From an uncultured Eubacteriales bacterium (GTDB taxonomy: Bacteria > Bacillota > Clostridia > Oscillospirales > CAG-382): a stretch of DNA of 5,083 bases. This document shows positions 1-5,083 of this stretch, piece after piece. Below the pieces are notes generated by a model. That model was given only the letters and a program-made list of their open reading frames with translations, was not told the DNA's origin and did no database searches. The stretch lies in assembly GCA_900550505.1 (NCBI GenBank), contig URSI01000099.1, positions 1-5,083 on the forward strand. Direction: 5' to 3'. The position numbers and the translations under genes were made by a program. Position 1 is the stretch's first letter. Every line of letters begins with the position of its first letter.

Positions 1-276
1 AAGCAATAATGTTCGGTCAATTTTAAGCACTTCGGCAATAGATACTGCCGTTTTGAATTTAATGGAATGCTTATCGTTTTCATATAGTGTTATCGTTGCA
101 GGAACAACACTAACCATATCTGCAAGTTGACGGGTTGAATAGCCTTTGAGTTGTCGGTAGTAGCGTAACCTCTGCCCAACAGTATCGCAAAACTTATTAC
201 TTTCAAAATCGTACCGCAAATGCAGTATCAATTTGCCCTTTTCAAAGTGATAGACCTCTGTGTGATTGAGAATAGT
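1..276 (-). CDS. XRE/Cro-CI family helix-turn-helix regulator, 5' end lost at a transposon scar, 3' end off the window
   Basis: Reading the minus strand in the frame ending at base 1 gives an open stretch containing VGQRLRYYRQLKGYSTRQLA followed by DMVSVVPATITLYEND and TAVSIAEVLKIDRTLLL. This is the standard five-helix XRE DNA-binding fold: a first helix, the HTH pair (TRQLADMV and PATITLYE), then helix 4/5 with 'AEVLKIDR'. The N-terminal extension (VYHFEKGKLILHLRYDFES) looks like natural coding sequence for regulators of this kind. It runs until about base 276, where transposase homology begins on the other strand. No in-frame ATG or GTG exists upstream. The best available start is TTG at 231-229, with a weak AGGG four bases before it. 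I infer that the native start was lost. The gene shares the strand of the upstream histidine kinase, so it could be reached by readthrough. The HTH assignment is firm; whether the gene is functional, and its target, are unknown. Confidence 0.75.
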
Positions 277-570
277 ATAGTGTTCGCACCAAAGTACAGG
301 AGAAAAGTAATCTACGGAAAGATAAAAGCGGAGATAGGGCAGATATTAAGAAAGTTATGCGAATGGAAAGGTGTAGAAATAATAGAATCAGAAGCCTGTC
401 CGGACCATATACATCTTTTAGTATCAATACCGCCAAAGATAAGTGTATCAAGTTTTATGGGATATCTTAAAGGGAAAAGCAGTTTAATGATATTTGATAA
501 ACATGCAAATCTAAAATACCGATACGGAAACCGAGAGTTTTGGTGCAGAGGGTATTATGTAGACGCCGTA
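277..570 (+). pseudogene. tnpA: IS200/IS605-family TnpA (Y1 HUH transposase) internal fragment
   Basis: The plus-strand frame through base 277 reads IVFAPKYRRKVIYGK, then the HUH metal-binding motif PDHIHLLVSIPPK (about 403-441). It continues with SSFMGYLKGKSSLMIFDKHA and YGNREFWCRGYYVDAV, all hallmarks of IS200-type TnpA. Intact proteins of this family are about 130-155 residues. Here the first dozen or so residues before IVFAPKYRR are replaced by the antisense of the neighbouring xre gene. Homology stops after YYVDAV, before the helix that carries the catalytic tyrosine (the KQYIENQ-type motif in ISHp608 TnpA, from memory). The open frame continues to 768, but only by running antisense through the end of the histidine kinase gene; that part is not transposase. 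No subterminal hairpin ends of the element are visible. It is a dead remnant that cannot carry out the single-strand cleavage reaction. Confidence 0.9.
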
Positions 571-602
571 AGATACAATCCCGGTTCTATCTCACGAAGA
601 AG

Positions 603-2021
603 TCAACCCGTTGCTTTTTTTACCGGCATGGTGAATGTGAAGCAGGAGCCTTTGCCGGGTGTGCTTTCAACTGAAATATCACCGCCGTGCAGTTTGGCAA
701 TGCGCTTGACCATTGACAACCCCAGTCCGGTGCCCTTGTCGCCCGTCCGTGAAGTATCCACACGATAAAATCGGTCAAATATCTTGTCCAAATGCTCTGC
801 AGCGATGCCGATGCCGTCATCTTCAACATTCAGCATGACGCGCCCGTCGCTTTCTGAAAGAGATATATTCACGGTTCCGTTTTCCTTGCCGTATTTGTAC
901 GCGTTTGAAATCAGATTATCAACAAGCCTTACAAAAAGGTCGCGATCCACTTCGGCATTTATATTACTGCCGATACTGCGGGTCATGGTAATGCCGTTTT
1001 GCTGTGAGCCTTCGTGTTCGTCGCAGACTATGTTGACCAGCTCGCTGAGATCGGTCATTTCTTTGTCGGCAAGCTCTTTACGCTGCTCAAGTCGCGTGTA
1101 ATTCAGCATCTGAGCTATGAGCCGTGTCATTCTTGTATCCTGGCGTTTTATGACCTCAAGTGAATCTACATATTCCGCAGCGGAGCGCGGTTTCTCAAGC
1201 GCATATTCGCATTGCGCCATGATCACGGCCGTCGGTGTTCGGAGTTCGTGCGAAGCGTCGGAGGTAAAACGTTTTTCGTCCTCAAAGGACTTTTCGAGGC
1301 TGTCAAACATTTCGTCAAATGCACTTGCAAGCCGGTGCAGCTCGTCTTTGCCGTCGCCGAGAGCGATCCTCTTCGAAAGATCGTCGCCCTCGCGAATGGC
1401 GTTGGCGGTCATGCATATCTTGTTTACCGGTTTGAATGAAAAATGAGCCAACAGCCAACCGGTAAGCAGCGAAAGAAGCCAGAGTGCAGGGAACAGCCAT
1501 GTGGCAAAGCTTATCACCTTGTCGATGACTACGGTGCCTGCGTTCACGGGAACCACTCCGCGCAGCCAAAGCCCCGTTGTGCCTTCAATCTCCACATACT
1601 GATCGTACAGGTAATATTTCTGCCCGTTGTACGCGGTGACCGTCGTCATTATCGAAACATCAGGAGCCTTCGGGCAGTCGAGAAGTATTGGATTCTCACC
1701 GTATATAAGCTCGTTGTCAGCGCCGTACAGAGAGGTGTATATTTCATCGGAGTAGTCACAGAAGTGATCGTCTATCTCTATGAAACCGCCTTCATATGCA
1801 ATGTGAAGATCGCCGTTGTTCAGGCTTTCGGAGGCAATATCCGGCACATAACGGACCTCACGGGTGTTGTCGCGCACAAGCGTGACGAGCTTTTCCTTAA
1901 CATCTTCCCGGATGATGTTGTGTCCCGTGTAAATTATCAAGGCGGCGGCTGCAATGCATATCAGCAACAGACTGAAAGCATACCATGCCGTAACACGCAG
2001 CTTGATCGACCAACTTTTCAT
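603..2021 (-). CDS. Two-component sensor histidine kinase (HAMP, HisKA, HATPase_c)
   Basis: A 472-residue inner-membrane sensor kinase that autophosphorylates on histidine and passes the phosphate to the response regulator encoded just upstream. Visible order: TM1 at about 12-32, an extracytoplasmic sensor region at about 34-165, TM2 at about 169-195, HAMP at about 196-247, and the H-box FTSDASHELRTP with phospho-acceptor His258. The ATP-binding domain follows: N-box DNLISNAYKYG (Asn369/Asn373), G1 DDGIGI (401-406), F-box FDRFYR (415-420) and G2 GTGLGL (430-435). All catalytic motifs are intact and the C-terminus (GSCFTFTMP plus six residues) is of normal length. The ATG at 2021 is supported by AGGAG at 2035-2031, nine bases upstream. 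The sensor region matches no domain I recognise; it holds two cysteines (Cys88, Cys116). The gene follows the response regulator after 60 bases and is probably co-transcribed. No terminator is visible after its stop codon, about 30 bases from the transposase scar. The signal is unknown. Confidence 0.95.
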   Translation of the reverse strand: MKSWSIKLRVTAWYAFSLLLICIAAAALIIYTGHNIIREDVKEKLVTLVRDNTREVRYVPDIASESLNNGDLHIAYEGGFIEIDDHFCDYSDEIYTSLYGADNELIYGENPILLDCPKAPDVSIMTTVTAYNGQKYYLYDQYVEIEGTTGLWLRGVVPVNAGTVVIDKVISFATWLFPALWLLSLLTGWLLAHFSFKPVNKICMTANAIREGDDLSKRIALGDGKDELHRLASAFDEMFDSLEKSFEDEKRFTSDASHELRTPTAVIMAQCEYALEKPRSAAEYVDSLEVIKRQDTRMTRLIAQMLNYTRLEQRKELADKEMTDLSELVNIVCDEHEGSQQNGITMTRSIGSNINAEVDRDLFVRLVDNLISNAYKYGKENGTVNISLSESDGRVMLNVEDDGIGIAAEHLDKIFDRFYRVDTSRTGDKGTGLGLSMVKRIAKLHGGDISVESTPGKGSCFTFTMPVKKATG

Positions 2022-2081
2022 TGAACAATTCTCCTGTCATCGGAAATATAGGCAGCCGCAGCCGGACGATGGAAAAGGCAG

Positions 2082-2762
2082 TCAGCTGTCTTCACCGGTC
2101 TTGAGGACATATCCGCTGGAACGTACCGTATGTATCAGCTTGATGTCGTGACCATCATCTATCTTTTTGCGAAGATACCGGATATACACGTCCACCACAT
2201 TGGTCCCGCCTTCATAGTCAAAATTCCAGATGTTGTTTTCGATTTGTGTCCGCGAAAGAACCTTGCCGCGGTTCCGTATCAGATACTCAAGCAACGCAAA
2301 TTCTTTGGCAGAAAGCTTTATTTCCTGTCCCGCGCGTGTTACGCGCTTTTTTTCGCTGTCAAGCGTCAGGTCGGCGACGCTGTAAACATTCGTGGGATTT
2401 GCGGAAGAACGCCGTGTGAGCGCTCTGATGCGGGCTGTCAGCTCGTCAAATGAAAACGGTTTTACAATGTAGTCATTCCCACCCGTGTCCAGTCCGCGAA
2501 CTTTGTCGGTGACAGAGTCGCGTGCGGTGAGAAATATGACAGGAGTCATATCGCCTTTGGCACGCATGCGTCGCACCGCCTCAAACCCGTCCGTTACCGG
2601 CATCATCACATCCATTAAAACGACATCATACTTTGCCGCCTCAAGGTATTCGAGCGCCTGTTCTCCGTCATAGCAACAATCCGTGCTGTATCCGTCAGAG
2701 TTCAGCTTTTTGGCTATGACGGCATTGAGATCATGTTCATCCTCGGCAATAAGTATGCGCAT
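2082..2762 (-). CDS. OmpR/PhoB-family DNA-binding response regulator
   Basis: A 226-residue cytoplasmic response regulator and the cognate partner of the following histidine kinase. The receiver domain (about 1-116) has the acidic pair Glu7-Asp8, phospho-acceptor Asp51 in VVLMDVMMPVTDG, Thr79 in FLTARD and Lys101 in IVKPF, so it should be phosphorylatable. The linker (about 117-126) leads to a winged-helix Trans_reg_C domain (about 128-221) with LTLDSEKKRVTRAG, LSAKEFALLEYLIRN, the recognition-helix region TNVVDVYIRYLRKKID, and the C-terminal IHTVRSSGYVL hairpin. Length is typical. The ATG at 2762 is chosen because AGGAG lies at 2775-2771, eight bases upstream, and the fold starts directly (MRILIAEDE). 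It is the first gene of the operon behind a strong sigma-A promoter. Inverted repeats around that promoter may be its own binding sites, which is an inference. The sequence resembles many Clostridia regulators and does not allow a specific gene name. Confidence 0.95.
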   Translation of the reverse strand: MRILIAEDEHDLNAVIAKKLNSDGYSTDCCYDGEQALEYLEAAKYDVVLMDVMMPVTDGFEAVRRMRAKGDMTPVIFLTARDSVTDKVRGLDTGGNDYIVKPFSFDELTARIRALTRRSSANPTNVYSVADLTLDSEKKRVTRAGQEIKLSAKEFALLEYLIRNRGKVLSRTQIENNIWNFDYEGGTNVVDVYIRYLRKKIDDGHDIKLIHTVRSSGYVLKTGEDS

Positions 2763-2782
2763 ATATCATTCTCCTTGAAGCT

Positions 2783-2803
2783 CGTATACGTATCAATAGA
2801 TAC
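2783..2803. repeat. Small inverted repeats in the two-component operon leader
   Basis: Two overlapping symmetrical elements sit between the predicted transcription start and the ribosome site. One is the 8-bp palindrome CGTATACG (2783-2790). The other is GTATC-aata-GATAC (2790-2803), a 5-bp inverted repeat with a 4-base spacer. They could be an operator or a weak RNA hairpin. Short AT-rich symmetry is common by chance, so this is only suggestive. Confidence 0.35.
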
Positions 2804-2816
2804 TGCTCTTGTTGAC

Positions 2817-2845
2817 ATTTTACATTTCTTTTGCGACATTGTCAA
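2817..2845 (-). promoter_or_regulatory. Sigma-A-type promoter of the two-component operon
   Basis: On the minus strand a perfect -35 TTGACA (2845-2840) is followed, after exactly 17 bases, by -10 TAAAAT (2822-2817; five of six consensus bases). Transcription should begin near 2810, giving a leader of just under 50 bases before the response regulator ATG. The promoter starts 17 bases after the permease terminator, so the two units are insulated from each other. The -35 hexamer is one arm of a TTGACA/TGTCAA inverted repeat whose other arm (2817-2812) begins at the last base of the -10. Confidence 0.8.
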
Positions 2846-2861
2846 TAGCTGACCATATAGC

Positions 2862-2901
2862 AAAAAACACACGCCGTCGGCGTTTCAGCTGCGGCGTGTG
2901 T
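2862..2901 (-). terminator. Rho-independent terminator of the purine permease gene
   Basis: On the minus strand ACACACGCCG (2901-2892) pairs perfectly with CGGCGTGTGT (2876-2867) around a 15-base loop. A run of six T (2867-2862) follows immediately. It lies 34 bases after the permease stop codon. The 10-bp GC-rich stem with a T tract is a classic intrinsic terminator. Confidence 0.9.
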
Positions 2902-2935
2902 TCATATCGCTTATTATCGGTCGGTGCTTGTCGGA

Positions 2936-4348
2936 TTACAGTAAAGCGAGAAGCACGAAGTTGAGAATAAACAGCAGTGCAGAGATCCAGAGAATGATGT
3001 GTACGCTCTTGGCCTGACGCTTGCAGAGCTTGACGATGCAGTATGCAATGAAGCCCCATGCGATACCGTAAGAAATGGAGTAGAAGAAGGTCATGAAAAC
3101 GCTGGCAAAGAATGCGGGAATCGCTTCATCGAGATTTTCCCATTCGATCTCACGGAAGGAGCTCATCATCATGACACCGACGATTATAAGGATAGGAGCG
3201 GTTGCGGCAGACGGAACGACGCTCACAAAGCTTGCAAAGAATGCGCTTATAGCAAAGCAAATGGCAACAACAACGCTCGTCAGACCCGTACGACCGCCGG
3301 CTCCGATGCCCGCGGCGCTCTCAACATAAGTGGTCGTGTTGGAGGTGCCGAAAATAGCGCCGATTGAAGTCGCGATAGCATCGGCAAACAGAGCCTTGTC
3401 CATCTTGGACTTGAAGCCTGAACTGGTCTCCATTGTTTTTTCGTCTTCTTCGCTGAATATACCGCTGCGACGACCGGTGCCGATAAATGTTCCGATAGTG
3501 TCGAACGTGTCGGAAAGGCTGAATGAAAAGATCGTGAGAAGTACGAGCGGAAGCTTGGCTACATCAGTGAAAAGTGAAGGAAGACCTGCTTTTGTGAAGA
3601 TGACGCCGAAAGTGCTCGGAAGAGCATTGAGACACTCAACAAAACTGGTGGAATTTCCGCTGACGTTGGTAACGCCCATGGGAAGACCGATAAGCGTTGT
3701 AGCGGCAATGCTTATGAGCAGCGCACCTTTGACTTTGAGTGCGAGCAAAACGATAGTGATGACAATGCCTATGACTGCGAGCAGAACGGCTCTTTCATTG
3801 AGCTCCACCATCGCGGGCACTGCGCTGGAATTTATAACGGCTGTCCCGCCGCCGACATCCGCCCAGGTGCCGGGATCAGCGGTAAACTTTATGAGACCGG
3901 CATTCTTCACTCCTATGTAGGCGATGAACATACCGATACCGCCGCCGATAGCGTTCTGAAGGCTGACAGGGATCGACTTGATGATAAACTTGCGGACCTT
4001 TGTAACGGTGATTATTATGTTGATGACACCGCACAAGAAGACCATTGAAAGTGCCTGCTGCCATGTGAAACCAAGAGCAAAGCAGACAGTGAACACGAAA
4101 AACGCGTTCAGTCCCATTCCGGGAGCCTGAGCGTAGGGGACGTTGGCGACCAGACCCATAACGAGCGTGCCGACGATAGAGGCAAGGATCGTAGCAAGGA
4201 AAACTGCGCCCCACTCCATGCCTGACTGAGCAAGCATCGCCGGGTTTACGATGATTATGTATGCCATCGTAAAGAAAGTGGTGATGCCCGCAACGATTTC
4301 GGTGGTTATGGTAGAACCGCTAGCCCGAATCTTGAAAAGCTTTTCCAT
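2936..4348 (-). CDS. NCS2-family purine permease, AzgA/PbuG type (guanine/hypoxanthine/adenine uptake)
   Basis: A 470-residue polytopic membrane protein, rich in hydrophobic segments throughout, of the AzgA/PbuG/PbuO branch of nucleobase transporters, which import purine bases with protons. Recognisable landmarks are the N-terminal ITTEIVAGITTFFTMAYIIIVNP, APGMGLNAFFVFTVCF (about 75-90), and the substrate-site region FSLSDTFDTIGTFIGTGRR (about 276-294). After these come GTSNTTTYVESAAGIGAGGR (about 334-353) and the C-terminal EAIPAFFASVFMTFFYSISYGIAWGFI. It is somewhat longer than the roughly 430-440 residues usual for the branch. Part of the excess seems to lie in a polar stretch at about 155-185. 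The ATG at 4348 has AGGA at 4360-4357, eight bases upstream, and the protein starts at the family's normal N-terminus. It has its own promoter and terminator, so it is monocistronic. Which purine it carries cannot be decided from sequence, so no gene symbol is given. No damage is visible. Confidence 0.95.
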   Translation of the reverse strand: MEKLFKIRASGSTITTEIVAGITTFFTMAYIIIVNPAMLAQSGMEWGAVFLATILASIVGTLVMGLVANVPYAQAPGMGLNAFFVFTVCFALGFTWQQALSMVFLCGVINIIITVTKVRKFIIKSIPVSLQNAIGGGIGMFIAYIGVKNAGLIKFTADPGTWADVGGGTAVINSSAVPAMVELNERAVLLAVIGIVITIVLLALKVKGALLISIAATTLIGLPMGVTNVSGNSTSFVECLNALPSTFGVIFTKAGLPSLFTDVAKLPLVLLTIFSFSLSDTFDTIGTFIGTGRRSGIFSEEDEKTMETSSGFKSKMDKALFADAIATSIGAIFGTSNTTTYVESAAGIGAGGRTGLTSVVVAICFAISAFFASFVSVVPSAATAPILIIVGVMMMSSFREIEWENLDEAIPAFFASVFMTFFYSISYGIAWGFIAYCIVKLCKRQAKSVHIILWISALLFILNFVLLALL

Positions 4349-4368
4349 ATTTTGCTTCCTTTCTCTAA

Positions 4369-4389
4369 GAGCAACGGTATCGATTGCTC
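4369..4389 (-). repeat. Leader hairpin just upstream of the permease ribosome site
   Basis: GAGCAA (4369-4374) and TTGCTC (4384-4389) form a perfect 6-bp inverted repeat around nine bases. A further two C-G pairs are possible with one bulged A. It lies in the short 5' leader, between the predicted start site (about 4399) and the AGGA at 4360-4357. It could influence translation or mRNA stability. It is not followed by a T tract, so it is not a terminator. Confidence 0.4.
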
Positions 4390-4405
4390 CATGAAATACG
4401 TTATC

Positions 4406-4434
4406 ATTCTAATTGAATACGACAAAAATTTCAA
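4406..4434 (-). promoter_or_regulatory. Sigma-A-type promoter of the purine permease
   Basis: On the minus strand -35 TTGAAA (4434-4429) and -10 TAGAAT (4411-4406), each one base from consensus, are separated by exactly 17 bases. The predicted start near 4399 gives a leader of about 50 bases. That is too short to hold a complete purine riboswitch of the xpt/pbuG kind. Confidence 0.7.
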
Positions 4435-4742
4435 GAGGTTTGTGAAAAAATATGAAAAATAAAACAAATTGCTTTCAGAAACCTGACAAAAAAGTTGAAC
4501 GTGTTTTATCCTCATGAGGCTGGAAATATTCATCAACGCATCAGTGGCAGTGAGTAGGTTAAGCATAGTGTGGAAGTTTTCAAGACAAAAATTAAATTTT
4601 ACAATAATGCTTATATGCCGGTGTGTGCGAGGGGAATTGTATTCCCTAAATCACATATTTATATCACATCCACTCTTCCTATGCGATTACTCTACATTTG
4701 GAAAGAGTTTTTTTGTAGTTTGTGAATCTACTTAAAATAAGA
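4435..4742. other. AT-rich intergenic region without a recognisable gene
   Basis: About 300 bases lie between the permease promoter and the zinc-ribbon gene's terminator. The open frames here (for example 4514-4735 on plus) have no ribosome site and no recognisable protein family, so I do not call them. The region holds several small symmetrical elements: palindrome CCTCATGAGG (4510-4519), inverted repeat TAAGCAT/ATGCTTA (4560-4566 and 4607-4613), and hairpin GGGAAT-tgt-ATTCCC (4632-4646). A weak stem ACTCT/AGAGT followed by seven T ends at 4714 on the plus strand. Whether any of it is transcribed is discussed in the findings. Confidence 0.5.
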
Positions 4743-4779
4743 AGTCGTCTGAAAAAGGATAAATCTTTTTCAGACGACT
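4734..4779 (-). terminator. Long-stem intrinsic terminator of the zinc-ribbon gene
   Basis: AGTCGTCTGAAAAAG (4743-4757) and CTTTTTCAGACGACT (4765-4779) are perfect 15-bp inverted repeats around a 7-base loop. On the minus strand the hairpin is followed by the T-rich TCTTATTTT, and it sits 27 bases after the zinc-ribbon gene's stop codon. On the plus strand no T tract follows, so it most likely works in the minus direction. Confidence 0.7.
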
Positions 4780-4805
4780 GCAATATAAAATTCAGCTCTG
4801 CCGGC

Positions 4806-5083
4806 TTAGTTATTCAACTTATTCCAATAATTAAGCTGAGGCAATTGAGCTTCAAAAAAGGCTCGTGCCTGCTCCGCAGGCCAATTCTCATTTGACATAT
4901 GATCAACAAGAAAATCTGTCAATTCCTCAATACTCTTATAAATAAATTTCCCGTCAGTATAACACCATTTGCAGTATTCTTCATTGAATGTCCCGTCAGG
5001 CTCCTTACTGATAGAAGAATCACCAAGAAGCATACCGCAGCATTGGCAAATAAGATGTCTGGGGGAACCTAAAAGCGTATTGA
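4806..5083 (-). CDS. Small putative zinc-ribbon protein, 5' end off the window
   Basis: The minus-strand frame ending in TAA at 4808-4806 is open to the window edge. It contains LICQCCGMLLGD, then NEEYCKWCYTDGKF, then ELTDFLVDHM and ARAFFEAQLPQLNYW. Two CxxC pairs (CQCC and CKWC) about 23 residues apart, with the flanking 'CGMxL', 'NEEYCKxCYxDGKF' and C-terminal 'LPxLxxW', match the family described as 'putative zinc ribbon domain' (zf-ribbon_2 type, from memory). These are small proteins of about 80-90 residues with no established function. An ATG at 5033 lies inside the first CxxC region, has no ribosome site and would remove two zinc ligands, so I reject it; the true start is upstream of the window. 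The gene ends at its own hairpin terminator. The family call is fairly firm; the role is unknown. Confidence 0.8.
   Translation of the reverse strand, partial: NTLLGSPRHLICQCCGMLLGDSSISKEPDGTFNEEYCKWCYTDGKFIYKSIEELTDFLVDHMSNENWPAEQARAFFEAQLPQLNYWNKLNN

Noticed and set aside
220..768. A 182-codon plus-strand frame that could be read as one intact transposase
   Set aside because: Only the middle (277 to about 570) resembles TnpA. The start lies antisense to the xre gene and the tail antisense to the histidine kinase C-terminus.
1443..2024. Long plus-strand open frame (193 codons) opposite the histidine kinase
   Set aside because: It is antisense to a kinase with all motifs intact, has no recognisable family and no ribosome site; it is a shadow frame.
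3330..3920. Long plus-strand open frame (196 codons) opposite the permease
   Set aside because: Low-complexity Ser/Ala/Val-rich translation mirroring a membrane protein gene; a shadow of the permease.
4440..4500. GGTTTCT on the minus strand resembling part of a purine riboswitch core
   Set aside because: The rest of the conserved core and the closing stem are not found, and the piece lies upstream of the predicted promoter.
4306..4566. 86-codon minus-strand open frame overlapping the permease start
   Set aside because: It overlaps the well-supported permease promoter and start in another frame and has no similarity I recognise.
4514..4735. 73-codon plus-strand open frame in the intergenic region
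   Set aside because: No ribosome site, no recognisable motif, and it ends within weak hairpin sequence; probably chance in AT-rich DNA.
1..5083. CRISPR arrays, tRNA or rRNA genes, phage attachment sites, toxin-antitoxin pairs
   Set aside because: No spaced direct repeats, no cloverleaf-like sequence and no matching protein signatures were seen on either strand.

Overview
The window looks like a chromosomal segment of a Gram-positive anaerobe of the Clostridia type (Oscillospiraceae/Lachnospiraceae-like). The reasons are strong AGGAG-type ribosome sites, sigma-A promoters with 17-base spacers, compact rho-independent terminators, and relatives of the encoded proteins that are typical of gut Firmicutes. 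This assignment is an inference. No rRNA, tRNA or other taxonomic marker is present. Every functional gene lies on the minus strand; the only recognisable plus-strand coding sequence is a broken transposase.

From right to left, in the direction of transcription: (i) 5083-4806 is the 3' part of a small four-cysteine zinc-ribbon protein, followed by a 15-bp perfect hairpin terminator (4743-4779). (ii) About 4735-4435 is an AT-rich intergenic stretch with a few small inverted repeats and no recognisable gene. (iii) A sigma-A promoter (4434-4406) drives an AzgA/PbuG-type NCS2 purine permease (4348-2936), which ends at a 10-bp-stem terminator (2901-2862). (iv) Seventeen bases further on, a near-consensus promoter (2845-2817) starts a two-component operon: an OmpR-type response regulator (2762-2082) and, 60 bases later, a membrane sensor histidine kinase (2021-603). 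(v) Just beyond the kinase stop codon lies a scar. About 100 codons of an IS200/IS605 TnpA (about 277-570, plus strand), lacking both ends and the catalytic tyrosine, abut the decapitated 5' end of an XRE-family regulator (about 276-1, minus strand), which runs off the left edge.

The permease probably imports adenine, guanine or hypoxanthine. The two-component pair is self-contained and its signal cannot be read from the sequence. No terminator is visible between the kinase and the xre remnant, which share a strand, so readthrough could carry the two-component transcript across the transposase scar into xre.

I see no new multi-gene system here. The parts most worth a second look are the double-truncation scar at 270-605, the inverted repeats around the two-component promoter, and the intergenic stretch at 4435-4780.
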